DNA of 64,000 nucleotides from an uncultured Lachnospiraceae bacterium (GTDB lineage: Bacteria; Bacillota; Clostridia; Lachnospirales; Lachnospiraceae), in assembly GCA_900315505.1 (NCBI GenBank), contig OMZG01000008.1, positions 1 through 64,000 on the forward strand, written 5' to 3'. Positions 7,856 through 18,363 of this stretch are shown piece by piece. The notes below the pieces were generated by a model. The model was not told where the DNA came from, made no database searches, and saw only the letters and a program-made list of their open reading frames with translations. Position numbers and translations under genes: made by a program. Within the stretch, counting starts at the first letter, position 1, and every line of letters begins with the position of its first letter.

Positions 7856-9250
7856 TCATGCCTGAAGGAAGGCGATATATCCCTTGTATGCCTCGTACAG
7901 ATCCACCTTCGAGATGATCTCCCATGGTGAATGCATCGAAAGCACTGCTACTCCGCTGTCTATCACATCCATATCATAATTGCCGAGGATGTATGCTATG
8001 GTTCCGCCGCCGCCTGCATCTACCTTTCCGAGCTCTGCTGTCTGGAAGGTCACATCTGCATCATCGAAGATCCTTCTGATCTCTGCCATGTATTCTGCTG
8101 ACGCATCATTGCTCCCTGACTTTCCTCTGGCTCCTGTGTACTTATTTATCACGAGTCCATGACCGAAATAGCAGCTGTTCTTCTTCTCGAATACATCCGG
8201 ATAGTTCGGGTCGAAGGCTGCCGATACGTCTGATGAAAGCGCTCTTGAATACTGCATTGCACGCATCACCGATATCGGCGAATCATCTCCCATCGCATGA
8301 AGTATCTCTGCGACTGTATTCTCGAAGAACTTCGACTCCATGCCTGTAGCGCCAACCGAGCCTATCTCCTCCTTATCTACGAGCAGGCAGGCGTATGTCC
8401 TCTTTCCTGCCGGTGTATCTGCTATCGCACGGAATGACGGATATGCGCAGACCTTGTCATCATGACCGTAGCCCATGATACAGCTCCTGTCGAGTCCGTA
8501 GTCCCTGGCCTCTCCTGCCGGGAGCACCACGATCTCTGCTGACAGGAAGTCATCTTCATCAATATCGTATTTATCCTTCAGGATGTTCAGGATATTTTTC
8601 TTGACGAGATCCTTCTTCTCCTTGTCATCACTTGCCTTCTCAAGAGGGATGGTTCCTATCATGACATTCAGGTCTTCACCCTCGACTACCTTCGTGCCGC
8701 TCTTCTTCATCTGCTCGCCTGCGAGATGTATGAGCAGGTCACTGACTCCGACTACAGGATCAGTAGGATCTTCACCGATGCGAACCTCTACCACGCTTCC
8801 ATCCTTCTTCGCTACAACACCGTGGAGCGCGAGCGGGAGCGTCACCCACTGGTACTTCTTGATGCCACCATAGTAGTGCGTATCGAGCATTGCCATCTCT
8901 GTATCCTCATACAGCGGCACCTGCTTCAGATCCATTCTCGGGGAATCGATATGCGCGCCGAGAATATTCATGCCACTGCTGAGCGGCTCCTCTCCTATCA
9001 CGAAAAGCGCGATATTCTTGCCGCGATTTGTGCGATATAGCCTGTCCCCTGGCCTTATCTTCTCATCATTCTCAATGACCTTTTCGAGATCCCTGAATCC
9101 CGCTTTCTCTGCCTCTTCTGCAAAAAAGGACGTGCACTCCCTCTCGGTCTTACAATTGCTCAGGAACTCGCGGTACTCCTCACCGAAGTCCATGACCTGC
9201 TTTCTGTCCTTCTTCTTCGTGTACTTAAGCCATGCATTTTTCTTATCCAT
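7856..9250 (-). CDS. M18 family aminopeptidase (aspartyl aminopeptidase type)
   Basis: A 464-aa zinc aminopeptidase that removes N-terminal, typically acidic, residues from peptides. M18 hallmarks are the zinc ligand segment LGAHIDSPRMDL, GYGHDDKVCAYPS, DKEEIGSVGATG and the C-terminal VLSMHSPWEIISK. No signal peptide, so it is cytosolic. It lies between hprK and murB and is separated from hprK by a 31-bp palindrome, so it may be transcribed less than hprK. Confidence 0.92.
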   Translation of the reverse strand: MDKKNAWLKYTKKKDRKQVMDFGEEYREFLSNCKTERECTSFFAEEAEKAGFRDLEKVIENDEKIRPGDRLYRTNRGKNIALFVIGEEPLSSGMNILGAHIDSPRMDLKQVPLYEDTEMAMLDTHYYGGIKKYQWVTLPLALHGVVAKKDGSVVEVRIGEDPTDPVVGVSDLLIHLAGEQMKKSGTKVVEGEDLNVMIGTIPLEKASDDKEKKDLVKKNILNILKDKYDIDEDDFLSAEIVVLPAGEARDYGLDRSCIMGYGHDDKVCAYPSFRAIADTPAGKRTYACLLVDKEEIGSVGATGMESKFFENTVAEILHAMGDDSPISVMRAMQYSRALSSDVSAAFDPNYPDVFEKKNSCYFGHGLVINKYTGARGKSGSNDASAEYMAEIRRIFDDADVTFQTAELGKVDAGGGGTIAYILGNYDMDVIDSGVAVLSMHSPWEIISKVDLYEAYKGYIAFLQA

Positions 9251-9265
9251 TTCCTGGTCCTTTCA

Positions 9266-9296
9266 GATGAAAAAAGGGACAGGTCCCTTTTTCATC
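9266..9296. repeat. 31-bp palindrome, copy 2
   Basis: Same 31-bp element as 686-716, with core GGGACAGGTCCC flanked by GATGAAAAAA and TTTTTCATC. It lies 13 bp past the hprK stop and 15 bp before the aminopeptidase start. Within this operon it could act as a partial terminator or mRNA-stabilising stem. Confidence 0.85.
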
Positions 9297-9309
9297 AGAT
9301 TCAAATAAT

Positions 9310-10260
9310 TTAACTTTCCTGACTGCCCCTCTTTATGTTGTCGTTTACCCTTCGGTACAATTCTGCTGCCGCATTATATCCCATCTTCTTCTGCCTGTGG
9401 TTCACGGCTGCTGTCTCGCAGATGATTGCCAGATTACGGCCCGGGCGGATCGGTAGTGAATGGCAGACCACCTTCTGTCCAAGAATTTCCATATATTCAT
9501 CATCGAGTCCGAGTCTGTCGTATTCTGTGCCCTGATGCCAGTCCTCCAGCTTGATCACGAGATCGATATTCTGCGAATCCTTGACACATTCTACTCCGTA
9601 GAGTGACTTGACATCGATGATTCCGATTCCGCGCAGCTCGATCAGGTGCTTCGTGATCGCAGGCGATGTACCGATCAGGCTGTCGTCATTTACCTTTCTT
9701 ATCTCGACCACATCATCTGCTACCAGTCTGTGTCCTCTTCTGACGAGCTCGAGGGCTGCCTCAGACTTTCCGATGCCGCTCTCTCCTGTGATCAGCAGTC
9801 CCTCGCCATATACATCCACGAGCACTCCATGAATCGTGGTCGTCGGTGCGAGCTCGTAGCTCAGCACATATATAAGTCTCGCCTCGAACTGGGATGTAGC
9901 CCTGCTCGTTCCGAGGATCGGAGTCCCTGCCTTCTCTGCTGCCTTTATGAAATTCTCTTCCGGCTCGAGTCCGCGGCAGATTATTATCGCAGGAATATTA
10001 TATGAGAACAGGTTCTCATATATTTTCTTCCGCTCCTCCTCCGTATTCTCGCCATGCAGATATGCATACTCAACCATTCCGATGAGCTGGATTCTGTTAT
10101 TATCAAAATGCTCATAGAACCCGGCGAGCTGCAGCGCCGGTCTATTGATATCCGGCACCTTGATATAGCAGTCATCGAGATTGATATTTGTCGTGTAATT
10201 CACGAGCTCCAGCTTGTCAGCTATCTTTTTGATGCTCGCGCCTTCCTGTTGTATAGCCAT
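9310..10260 (-). CDS. hprK: HPr kinase/phosphorylase
   Basis: Bifunctional enzyme that phosphorylates and dephosphorylates the regulatory serine of HPr and Crh, controlling CcpA-dependent catabolite repression. The 316-aa product (ATG 10260) has the Walker A GESGIGKS and HprK-specific VADDVVEIRK. It begins the operon that also encodes the Crh-like substrate. A canonical promoter lies immediately upstream, overlapping the end of uvrC. GTG 10266 is in frame but is too close to the Shine-Dalgarno to be used. Confidence 0.96.
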   Translation of the reverse strand: MAIQQEGASIKKIADKLELVNYTTNINLDDCYIKVPDINRPALQLAGFYEHFDNNRIQLIGMVEYAYLHGENTEEERKKIYENLFSYNIPAIIICRGLEPEENFIKAAEKAGTPILGTSRATSQFEARLIYVLSYELAPTTTIHGVLVDVYGEGLLITGESGIGKSEAALELVRRGHRLVADDVVEIRKVNDDSLIGTSPAITKHLIELRGIGIIDVKSLYGVECVKDSQNIDLVIKLEDWHQGTEYDRLGLDDEYMEILGQKVVCHSLPIRPGRNLAIICETAAVNHRQKKMGYNAAAELYRRVNDNIKRGSQES

Positions 10261-10340
10261 TTTCACCCTTTCTCTATCAGAACCTTCCTGCCACAGAAGG
10301 CAAACCCATACTGTTCTATATCGCTAACCCCCGCCTTTAT

Positions 10341-10369
10341 ATGATAGTTTGACGGACAGGTTTTGTCAA
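10341..10369 (-). promoter_or_regulatory. hprK operon promoter
   Basis: On the minus strand: consensus TTGACA (10369-10364), a 17-bp spacer, and TATCAT (10346-10341). The -35 box overlaps the uvrC stop codon. It would give an hprK leader of about 75 nt. Confidence 0.78.
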
Positions 10370-12216
10370 CTTTTGTGCAGATAGTCATACACCTCCTGCG
10401 CGGCCTTCTCATTCATGGAGTCCGTGCCTGCGAGATCCTCCACCGATGCAGCCCTTATGGCCTCTGCAGTCACATACTTCTTCATCAGAGCCTTGCGTCT
10501 TGTCGGACCGATGCCAGGGATATCATCGAGGAAACTCTTCACCTGATTCTTGCCGCGGAGCGACCTGTGGTACTCGATTGCGAATCTATGAGCCTCATCC
10601 TGAAGCCTCGTGATCAGCTTGAAGCACTCAGACGATCTGTCAATCGGAAGTTCCCTGTTATTGAAAAAAAGTCCACGCGTCCTGTGGTGGTCATCCTTTA
10701 CCATTCCACAGACCGGGATGTCAAGTCCGAGCTCATCGAGCACCTCAAGTGCTATATTTACCTGACCTCTGCCACCATCCATCATGATGACATCCGGGAA
10801 CCTCGTGAAGCTGCCTGTATCCTCTGACTCACCCTCGGCCTTCTCTTCAAGTCCATGAGTGAAGCGACGTGTCAGGACCTCCTTCATTGAGGCATAGTCA
10901 TTCGGTCCCTCAACAGTCTTTATCCTGAACTTACGATAATCATTTCTGAGTGGCTTGCCATGATCGAATACGACCATTGAACCGACCGACTGATATCCCA
11001 TTGTATTTGAAATATCGTAGGCCTCCATTCGCTGGATTCCCGGCAGTCCCAGAATATCAGAAAGTTCTTTCATGGCACCGATTGTGCGGCCCTCTTCACG
11101 CTTTATTCTTTCCCTGTCCTTAGTTAAAATCATGGAAGCATTTTTCCATGCCAGCTCCACAAGCTTTTCCTTCTGACCTCGCTTCGGGGTCACAATATGT
11201 ACTGCGGAGCCCTTTTTCTCTGAAAGGAAATCTTCAAGTACCTTCTGATCTGGAAGCTCAGACTGCACGAAAAGCTCCTTCGGCACGAATGGAGTCCCCG
11301 AGTAGAACTGCTGAATGAATGTGCTGATAAGCTCTGCCTTGTCCTGATCATCCCTTATCGACAGGAAAAAGTGATCTCGCCCGATCATTCTTCCACCACG
11401 AATGAAGAACACTACTGCACAGGCATCTTCTCTGTCCATTGCAATTGCAAGGATATCTCTGTCTTCGCCGCCCGTATCGGTAATCTTCTGCTTCTGAACG
11501 CACATCTTTACCGCTTCGATCTCATCCCGGTAGCCGGCTGCTTTTTCAAATTCGAGATTTTCAGAGGCAGCGTTCATTTTTGCAGTGAGATCGTCGACTA
11601 CGGCTGTATCATCACCATCGAGGAATTTCATCGCCGCATTGACGCTCTTCATGTATTCATCTTCTGTGATGTATCCCTGACACACTCCCGGACACTGCTT
11701 GATATGGTAATTGAGGCAGGGCCGCTCTTTTTTGATATCTCTCGGAAATACACGATTGCAGGTGCGCAGATGAAAGAGCTTGTTCGTAAGCTCTATTGTC
11801 TCACGCACGTCTCCGGCTGACGTGAATGGTCCAAAGTACCTGGCCTTGTCCTTATACACTTTTCTCGAAAAAAGAACTCTGGGAAAATGCTCTCCCAAAG
11901 TCACCTTGATGTACGGATAGGTCTTGTCATCACGAAGCATGGTATTGTACTTCGGTCGATGTTCTTTGATCAGATTGTTCTCAAGGACAAGCGCCTCTAG
12001 CTCCGAGTCAGTGACTATATATTCGAAATGATCGATGTGCTCGACCATCTGCTTTTTCTTGATTCCTTCATCATGTGACGGCTGGAAATACTGATGCACC
12101 CGCTTCGTGAGACTCTTTGCCTTACCGATGTAGATGATCGCATCACTCGAGTCGTGCATTATATATACGCCCGGCGAATCCGGGACTTTTTTCAATTCTT
12201 CCTGTATATCAAACAT
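10366..12216 (-). CDS. uvrC: Excinuclease ABC subunit C
   Basis: Makes the 3' and 5' incisions around DNA lesions in nucleotide excision repair with UvrA and UvrB. The 616-aa protein has the N-terminal GIY-YIG nuclease (GVYIMHD ... [10 protein letters not shown], residues about 16-35), a central UVR motif, the UvrC RNase H-like region ([11 protein letters not shown] ... [10 protein letters not shown]) and a C-terminal helix-hairpin-helix ([15 protein letters not shown]). Full length for the family. No Shine-Dalgarno precedes the ATG and the -10 box ends only 6 nt upstream, so the mRNA is probably leaderless. Confidence 0.96.
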   Translation of the reverse strand: MFDIQEELKKVPDSPGVYIMHDSSDAIIYIGKAKSLTKRVHQYFQPSHDEGIKKKQMVEHIDHFEYIVTDSELEALVLENNLIKEHRPKYNTMLRDDKTYPYIKVTLGEHFPRVLFSRKVYKDKARYFGPFTSAGDVRETIELTNKLFHLRTCNRVFPRDIKKERPCLNYHIKQCPGVCQGYITEDEYMKSVNAAMKFLDGDDTAVVDDLTAKMNAASENLEFEKAAGYRDEIEAVKMCVQKQKITDTGGEDRDILAIAMDREDACAVVFFIRGGRMIGRDHFFLSIRDDQDKAELISTFIQQFYSGTPFVPKELFVQSELPDQKVLEDFLSEKKGSAVHIVTPKRGQKEKLVELAWKNASMILTKDRERIKREEGRTIGAMKELSDILGLPGIQRMEAYDISNTMGYQSVGSMVVFDHGKPLRNDYRKFRIKTVEGPNDYASMKEVLTRRFTHGLEEKAEGESEDTGSFTRFPDVIMMDGGRGQVNIALEVLDELGLDIPVCGMVKDDHHRTRGLFFNNRELPIDRSSECFKLITRLQDEAHRFAIEYHRSLRGKNQVKSFLDDIPGIGPTRRKALMKKYVTAEAIRAASVEDLAGTDSMNEKAAQEVYDYLHKS

Positions 12217-12250
12217 GTTTTTATTTTACACTATAAGTCGTGATTTTCAA
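12217..12250 (-). promoter_or_regulatory. uvrC promoter implying a leaderless mRNA
   Basis: On the minus strand: TTGAAA (12250-12245), a 16-bp spacer, TAAAAT (12228-12223), then six bases (AAAAAC) and ATG at 12216. Transcription starting 6-7 nt past the -10 box would begin at or next to the A of ATG. The intervening AAAATAAAAAC holds no ribosome-binding site. Confidence 0.62.
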
Positions 12251-12324
12251 GCTTTGCCATGCTTGATTCATAGCATTGTGAAAAAAGTCAAGCTAGCATG
12301 ATCTACCTGACATCTCTTCATCGT

Positions 12325-12355
12325 AAAAAGGCGCAACCCCTTACGGAGCTGCGCC
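12325..12355 (-). terminator. Rho-independent terminator after ftsH
   Basis: On the minus strand the stem GGCGCAGCTCC pairs with GGGGTTGCGCC and is followed by TTTTT. It lies 22 bp past the ftsH stop codon and isolates ftsH from uvrC. Confidence 0.85.
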
Positions 12356-12376
12356 TGAAGCAGTGTCTTGCACTTA

Positions 12377-14596
12377 TTATTCATCAAAAATATCTTCGTT
12401 GCTGGAAACCTCAGGGCCATGATTGTCAGTCCCGGAACCAGAGCTTTCAGATGTGCCTGAAGCTTCTGAGCTTTCAGATGAACCGCCATTTCCAGTGGAG
12501 TCTGAGTCATCTGAGTCCTTCTTCGCCTTCGATGCCTCATAGGAATCCATTTCCTTCTGAAGCCTCTCTGCGACCTTGTGATCCTCATCTGTCTTCTTGT
12601 CGCCTGTCTCTTCTTCAGGATCTGCCTGAATGCCGGTGATCTCACGGAACATATCCATGAATTCCTTACCGGTGATGGTCTCCTTATGATACAGATACTC
12701 AGATATCTGGTCAAGTGCATCACGATACTCAGTCAGCAGATCAATTGCCTTCTTGTAAGCACGCTCAATGATAGCATGAACCTCGCTGTCAACTTCGCTC
12801 GCAGTCTGCTCGCCGCATGTCATCTGCGCACCGCCATCGAGATACTGGCTCTCAACAGTCGCAAGCCCCATCATACCGAACTTCTCGCTCATTCCGAAAC
12901 GGGTGACCATATTTCTCGCAATATTGGTAGCCTTCTCGATATCATTTGCAGCACCGCTCGTGATCGAGTGGAAAACGATCTCCTCAGCTGCCCGGCCACC
13001 CATGAACGTAGCAATATCTTCTTCAAGCTCTTCCTTACTCTGAAGGAACTTCTCCTCCTCAGGTGTCTGAAGAGTATATCCGAGAGCACCCATTGTACGA
13101 GGTACAATTGTGATCTTCTGTACAGGATCAGTATTCTTCTGAAGTGCTGATACAAGTGCATGTCCGACCTCATGATAGGAAACGATATGACGCTCCTTGT
13201 CGCTCATCGGACGATCCTTTTTCTCCTTACCACCGACAGCCACTCGCTCAAATGCCTCAAACAGGTCAGGCTGTGAAACGTATTCCCTGCCATTCTCAAC
13301 TGCGAGAATTGCAGCCTCATTGATGATATTTGCGAGATCAGATCCCACAAGTCCGGCGGATGCCAGAGCGATAGCCTCGAGATCGCAGGTCGAATCCATT
13401 CTGACATCCTTCGCATGAACACGAAGAGTCTCGAGACGTCCCTTCATATCAGGACGATCAACTATGATACGTCTGTCGAAACGACCAGGTCTCAGAAGCG
13501 CCTTATCAAGAACTTCCGGTCTGTTAGTAGCCGCAAGAATAAGCAGTCCCTTCGATGTATCAAAACCATCCATCTCCGCAAGGAGCTGATTCAGGGTCTG
13601 CTCACGCTCATCATTGCCACCGCCGTATCTCGAATCACGGGACTTACCAATTGCATCTATCTCATCGATGAATATGATACACGGAGCCTGTCTCTTGGCC
13701 TCATTGAACAGATCACGCACACGCGAAGCACCTACACCGACGAACATTTCCACGAAGTCAGAACCCGCAAGCGAGAAGAACGGAACTCCGGCTTCTCCTG
13801 CTACTGCCTTCGCAAGAAGAGTCTTACCTGTACCAGGAGGGCCTACAAGTAGAGCACCCTTAGGCAGCTTCGCACCGATCTTCGTATATTTATCAGGGTT
13901 CTTCAGGAAATCAACAACCTCCTGCAGAGATTCCTTGGCCTCATCCTGACCTGCGACATCATCGAAGGTAACTCCGGTAGACTTCTGTACATATACCTTG
14001 GCATTGCTCTTGCCCACTCCGCCAAGCATACCGCCTGAGCTTCCCATCCGTCTCATGATCACTGCGAAGATGATCCAGATTATGATCAGCGGAACTATAA
14101 AGGATATGATATTGTAGATAAGAGCCGACGTAGATGATGAATCCTCACGATTGATCGTCACATTATTCTGCTTCAGAAGAGGGAGCAACTGGTCATCCTC
14201 CAGATAGCCTGTCGAGTAATTCACATCAAGCTTCTGACCTGTGCTCTGTCTGTACAGCTCCTGCTGGGCCTTGTCCTCGGAGTTCGCATAGAAAGTGGAT
14301 GATTCCCTGACCTTGAAATTGATCTTCGACCCGTCAAAGGTCACCGATCTCAGCTCATTCTTCTCAGCCAGCTTGTAGAATTTATCATAGCTGACTGCCT
14401 GATTCGCACTGCTTCCGACTCCTCTATATAGAAGCGTCACTATGAATAGCGCTATCAGAGAAAAAAGAACGAATGCGATTATCGGATTGAATCTAGGGTT
14501 CTGATTCCCATTCGGTCCGCCATTGCCGCCATTCGGTCCGCCGTTATTCTGGCCGTTGCCTCCATTATTATTATTATAAAAATTATTGTCGTCCAA
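12377..14596 (-). CDS. ftsH: ATP-dependent zinc metalloprotease FtsH
   Basis: Membrane-anchored AAA protease that degrades misfolded membrane and regulatory proteins. The 739-aa product has two transmembrane segments (about 37-57 and 158-180), Walker A GPPGTGKT at 252-259, the SRH region and the zinc motif HEVGH. Two ends are unusual: residues 1-35 are almost all Asn, Gly and Pro, and the last ~60 residues are Ser/Glu-rich. The start codon is TTG (14596-14594), preceded by AGGTGA. No ATG is available before the first membrane segment. Confidence 0.95.
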   Translation of the reverse strand: MDDNNFYNNNNGGNGQNNGGPNGGNGGPNGNQNPRFNPIIAFVLFSLIALFIVTLLYRGVGSSANQAVSYDKFYKLAEKNELRSVTFDGSKINFKVRESSTFYANSEDKAQQELYRQSTGQKLDVNYSTGYLEDDQLLPLLKQNNVTINREDSSSTSALIYNIISFIVPLIIIWIIFAVIMRRMGSSGGMLGGVGKSNAKVYVQKSTGVTFDDVAGQDEAKESLQEVVDFLKNPDKYTKIGAKLPKGALLVGPPGTGKTLLAKAVAGEAGVPFFSLAGSDFVEMFVGVGASRVRDLFNEAKRQAPCIIFIDEIDAIGKSRDSRYGGGNDEREQTLNQLLAEMDGFDTSKGLLILAATNRPEVLDKALLRPGRFDRRIIVDRPDMKGRLETLRVHAKDVRMDSTCDLEAIALASAGLVGSDLANIINEAAILAVENGREYVSQPDLFEAFERVAVGGKEKKDRPMSDKERHIVSYHEVGHALVSALQKNTDPVQKITIVPRTMGALGYTLQTPEEEKFLQSKEELEEDIATFMGGRAAEEIVFHSITSGAANDIEKATNIARNMVTRFGMSEKFGMMGLATVESQYLDGGAQMTCGEQTASEVDSEVHAIIERAYKKAIDLLTEYRDALDQISEYLYHKETITGKEFMDMFREITGIQADPEEETGDKKTDEDHKVAERLQKEMDSYEASKAKKDSDDSDSTGNGGSSESSEASGTSESSGSGTDNHGPEVSSNEDIFDE

Positions 14597-14662
14597 CTAA
14601 TCACCTGCTTTCCCTTGTGATATTTATCATAGCATCTCTGTCAAGTATAAAGTCACTCACAT

Positions 14663-14691
14663 ATTATAGGAAAAAAGTATTATAAAAGCAA
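14663..14691 (-). promoter_or_regulatory. ftsH promoter
   Basis: On the minus strand: TTGCTT (14691-14686), a 17-bp spacer and TATAAT (14668-14663), giving a leader of roughly 60 nt to the TTG start. A second weak TTGACA lies closer in without a clear -10. Confidence 0.55.
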
Positions 14692-14769
14692 GGAAACGAC
14701 ATTTATTTCATAAAACTTTCACACACGTATAATAGAACGATGCATTCGCAGACGCACCCGCGCTATAAA

Positions 14770-14824
14770 TAAAAACAGCCCATGCCTCATGTGCAGGCAA
14801 GCCTGCACCGGCATGAGCTGTTTT
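14770..14824 (-). terminator. Terminator of the str operon after tuf
   Basis: A long stem on the minus strand: AACAGCTCATGCC and GGTGCAGGC pair with GCCTGCAC and GGCATGGGCTGTT, followed by TTTATT. It lies about 30 bp past the tuf stop codon. Confidence 0.85.
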
Positions 14825-14853
14825 ATCTGCATCGTTCTATTAATACGCGAGAA

Positions 14854-16092
14854 TTACTCGATGATAGTAGCAACACGGCCTGATCCTACTGTACGGCCAC
14901 CCTCACGGATAGCGAATGTAAGACCCTGCTCCATAGCGATAGGATGGATGAGCTCGATTGTCATCTCTACGTTATCACCAGGCATGCACATCTCTGTTCC
15001 TTCTGGAAGAGTGATGACACCAGTTACGTCTGTTGTTCTGAAGTAGAACTGAGGACGATAATCATTGAAGAAAGGTGTATGACGACCACCCTCGTCCTTT
15101 GTAAGAACGTATACCTGAGCTGTAAACTTCTTGTGGCAGGTAACTGTTCCAGGAGCAGCTACTACCTGTCCACGCTCGATCTGGTCACGGTCAATACCAC
15201 GGAGAAGAGCTCCGATATTGTCACCAGCCTCTGCGTAATCAAGAGTCTTACGGAACATCTCGATTCCAGTTACTGTTGAAGTCTCAACATCCTCACGGAT
15301 TCCAAGGATCTCAACAGGATCATTAAGCTTAAGAGTACCACGCTCTACACGGCCTGTAGCAACGGTTCCACGTCCTGTGATAGTGAATACATCCTCGACA
15401 GGCATAAGGAAAGGCTTATCTGTATCACGCTCTGGATCAGGGATATAAGAATCAACAGTATCCATAAGCTCCATGATGCAGTCTCCCCAGTTCTTGTCCG
15501 GGTTATCAGGATCAAGAGGATCTCCGTTAGCAAGCTTAGCAGGAGCCTTATCGTCCTGAAGTGCCTGATAAGCAGAACCCTTGATGATAGGGCATCCCTC
15601 GAAGCCATACTCCTCGAGCTGCTCAGTAACTTCCATCTCAACGAGCTCAAGAAGCTCAGGGTCATCGATCATATCGCACTTGTTAAGGAATACTACGATA
15701 TAAGGAACGCCGACCTGACGAGCAAGAAGGATATGCTCCTTAGTCTGAGCCATAACACCGTCTGTAGCTGCAACAACGAGGATGGAACCATCCATCTGAG
15801 CTGCTCCAGTGATCATGTTCTTAACGTAGTCAGCATGTCCCGGGCAGTCAACGTGAGCGTAATGACGCTTAGCAGTCTGATACTCAACGTGTGCAGTAGA
15901 GATTGTGATTCCTCTTTCTCTCTCTTCCGGTGCCTTATCGATCTGATCGAAGGCCTCTGCCTTATTTCCCTCTACTCTCTCAGAAAGAACCTTTGTGATA
16001 GCAGCGGTAAGTGTTGTCTTACCATGGTCTACGTGACCGATGGTACCAATGTTACAGTGTGGCTTTGTACGCTCAAAATGCTCTTTTGCCAT
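14854..16092 (-). CDS. tuf: Elongation factor Tu
   Basis: GTPase that carries aminoacyl-tRNA to the ribosome. G-domain motifs [13 protein letters not shown] and NKCD are intact, and domains 2 and 3 end in [14 protein letters not shown]. At 412 aa it is longer than the usual 394-400. The extra residues are at about 181-199, directly after the G5 motif, which reads SAY (173-175) in place of the usual SAL. A strong Shine-Dalgarno (AGGAGG) precedes ATG. Unlike rpsL-rpsG-fusA, tuf has its own promoter. Confidence 0.97.
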   Translation of the reverse strand: MAKEHFERTKPHCNIGTIGHVDHGKTTLTAAITKVLSERVEGNKAEAFDQIDKAPEERERGITISTAHVEYQTAKRHYAHVDCPGHADYVKNMITGAAQMDGSILVVAATDGVMAQTKEHILLARQVGVPYIVVFLNKCDMIDDPELLELVEMEVTEQLEEYGFEGCPIIKGSAYQALQDDKAPAKLANGDPLDPDNPDKNWGDCIMELMDTVDSYIPDPERDTDKPFLMPVEDVFTITGRGTVATGRVERGTLKLNDPVEILGIREDVETSTVTGIEMFRKTLDYAEAGDNIGALLRGIDRDQIERGQVVAAPGTVTCHKKFTAQVYVLTKDEGGRHTPFFNDYRPQFYFRTTDVTGVITLPEGTEMCMPGDNVEMTIELIHPIAMEQGLTFAIREGGRTVGSGRVATIIE

Positions 16093-16134
16093 TGTTAATT
16101 TCCTCCTATGGAAAAATGTTTACGCTATTTGTTT

Positions 16135-16163
16135 ATTATAGCAAGTTTATCTTTATTTTGCAA
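16135..16163 (-). promoter_or_regulatory. tuf promoter
   Basis: On the minus strand: TTGCAA (16163-16158), a 17-bp spacer and TATAAT (16140-16135). The transcript would start about 36-38 nt before the tuf ATG. It lies just downstream of the heptamer tract that follows fusA. Confidence 0.75.
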
Positions 16164-16170
16164 TAGGTGA

Positions 16171-16232
16171 TAGGGGTTAGGGGTTAGGGGTTAGGGATCA
16201 TAACCAATTCCCTATACCCTATACCCTATATC
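16171..16232. repeat. Heptamer tract 1 (fusA-tuf spacer)
   Basis: Two facing arms with a 7-bp period: about four units of TAGGGGT type at 16171-16197 and three of CCCTATA type at 16209-16232, with a short spacer. The AGGG cores of one arm can pair with the CCCT cores of the other. The tract ends one base before the fusA stop codon (16236-16234). Confidence 0.85.
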
Positions 16233-16233
16233 C

Positions 16234-18351
16234 TTATTTCTTGTCGTTAAGAAGCTTCTCCTGTACGTTCTTTGGAACCGGATCATAGTGATCGAAGAAC
16301 ATGGAGTAATTTCCACGACCCTGTGTCATTGAACGAAGTGCTGTAGAATATCCGAACATCTCAGCAAGCGGAACATAGGCCTTGACCATCTTTCCGTTTC
16401 CACCGACGTCATCCATTCCCTCGACACGTCCACGACGTGAGTTTACATCTCCGATTACATCACCCATGTATTCCTCAGGCATCGTGATCTCAACCTTCAT
16501 GATAGGCTCGAGGATTACAGGAGATGACTTCTTCATGGCTTCCTTGAAGCACATGCTACCAGCGATATGGAAGGCCATCTCTGAAGAATCGACTTCGTGA
16601 TATGAACCATCATATACTGTAGCCTTGACACCTACTACAGGATATCCTGCAAGGATGCCGGCCTTCTCTGCTTCAGCAACACCATCGCCGATAGCCGGAA
16701 TATATTCCTTCGGAATTGCTCCACCGACAACGGCATTCTCGAATACGAGATTCTCTTCTGCGTTTGCATCGAGTGGCTCGAACTTGATCTTACAGTGACC
16801 ATACTGTCCACGACCACCTGACTGCTTTGCATATTTGTATTCCTGATCGACAGGCTTTGTAAATGTCTCCTTGTAAGCAACCTGAGGCTCACCTACGTTA
16901 GCCTCTACGTTGAACTCTCTCTGAAGACGATCAACGATGATCTCAAGGTGAAGCTCACCCATACCAGCGATGATAGTCTGTCCGGTCTCCTCATTTGTAT
17001 GAGCACGGAATGTAGGGTCCTCTTCAGCAAGCTTTGCAAGAGCATCGCCAAGCTTCTGCTGACCTTCCTTTGTCTTCGGCTCGATAGCGAGCTCGATAAC
17101 AGGATCCGGGAATTCCATTGACTCGAGGATTACAGGATGCTGCTCGTCGCAGATCGTATCACCTGTTCCGGTCTCCTTGAGGCCTACAGCTGCTGCGATA
17201 TCTCCCGAGAAGACCTCATCGATCTCTTTTCTCTTATCAGCATGCATCTGAAGAAGACGACCAACACGCTCCTTCTTGTCCTTGGTAGCATTCAGTACGT
17301 AAGAGCCTGCCTTACATGTTCCTGAATATACACGGATGAATGCAAGCTTTCCGACGAACGGATCTGTCATGATCTTGAATGCGAGTGCTGAGAACGGCTC
17401 GTCATCAGATGACTTTCTTGTAACCTCATTGCCATCAAGGTCTGTTCCCTTGATATCTGGTACATCTACAGGTGATGGCATGTACTCGATGACACCATCG
17501 AGAAGCTTCTGGATTCCCTTATTCTGATGGGCTGAACCACAGAATACAGGTACTGCGTCATTTGAGATAGTCGCACGGCGAAGAACCTTCTTCATGTCGT
17601 CAACTGATGGCTCTGTACCATCAAGATACTGCTCCATGAGGTCATCATCAAGATCGCAGATCTGCTCTACGAGCTTGGTGTGCCACTCAGCAGCTTCATC
17701 CTTCATATCATCAGGGATCTCACCAACGGTGATATCCTTTCCGAGCTTATCATTGTAGATGTATGAATCCATCTCGAAAAGATCGATGATTCCCTGGAAA
17801 TTGTCTTCCTTACCGATAGGAAGCTCAACTACTACAGGGTTCTTTCCGAGCTTGGTATGGATCTCTGATACTGTATTGTAGAAATCAGCACCAAGGATAT
17901 CCATCTTATTAACGAAAGCCATACGAGGTACATTGTATGTATCAGCCTGACGCCATACGTTCTCTGACTGAGGCTCAACACCACCCTTTGCATCGAATAC
18001 GCCGACTGATCCGTCGAGTACTCGAAGAGAACGCTCAACCTCTACTGTGAAGTCTACGTGTCCCGGGGTATCGATGATATTGATACGATGCTCAAGCGCA
18101 CCCTTCTTTGGCTTTGTGTGGTCTTCTTCTGTCCAGTGACATGTAGTCGCTGCAGAAGTAATGGTGATACCTCTTTCCTGCTCCTGCTCCATCCAGTCCA
18201 TTGTGGATGTGCCTTCGTAGGTCTCACCGATCTTATAATTGACACCGGTATAATACAGGATACGCTCTGTAAGTGTAGTCTTTCCTGCATCGATATGAGC
18301 CATGATACCGATGTTCCTGGTTCTCTCCAGTGGGTATTCTCTTTCGGCCAT
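16234..18351 (-). CDS. fusA: Elongation factor G
   Basis: Translocation GTPase of 705 aa, the normal length. It opens with the P-loop AHIDAGKTT, followed by the switch region [20 protein letters not shown] and NKMD, and has domain IV with GGRGQYGH and domain V to the C-terminus. It lies 12 bp downstream of rpsG, whose transcription it shares. The heptamer tract at its stop codon separates it from tuf. Confidence 0.97.
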   Translation of the reverse strand: MAEREYPLERTRNIGIMAHIDAGKTTLTERILYYTGVNYKIGETYEGTSTMDWMEQEQERGITITSAATTCHWTEEDHTKPKKGALEHRINIIDTPGHVDFTVEVERSLRVLDGSVGVFDAKGGVEPQSENVWRQADTYNVPRMAFVNKMDILGADFYNTVSEIHTKLGKNPVVVELPIGKEDNFQGIIDLFEMDSYIYNDKLGKDITVGEIPDDMKDEAAEWHTKLVEQICDLDDDLMEQYLDGTEPSVDDMKKVLRRATISNDAVPVFCGSAHQNKGIQKLLDGVIEYMPSPVDVPDIKGTDLDGNEVTRKSSDDEPFSALAFKIMTDPFVGKLAFIRVYSGTCKAGSYVLNATKDKKERVGRLLQMHADKRKEIDEVFSGDIAAAVGLKETGTGDTICDEQHPVILESMEFPDPVIELAIEPKTKEGQQKLGDALAKLAEEDPTFRAHTNEETGQTIIAGMGELHLEIIVDRLQREFNVEANVGEPQVAYKETFTKPVDQEYKYAKQSGGRGQYGHCKIKFEPLDANAEENLVFENAVVGGAIPKEYIPAIGDGVAEAEKAGILAGYPVVGVKATVYDGSYHEVDSSEMAFHIAGSMCFKEAMKKSSPVILEPIMKVEITMPEEYMGDVIGDVNSRRGRVEGMDDVGGNGKMVKAYVPLAEMFGYSTALRSMTQGRGNYSMFFDHYDPVPKNVQEKLLNDKK

Positions 18352-18363
18352 TGTTCCTCCAAA

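Noticed and set aside
16171-16232. GGGGTTA-like repeats as telomeric or replicon-end sequence
   Set aside because: They lie inside the str operon, have a second facing arm, and the other tracts share the 7-bp period without the G-rich text.
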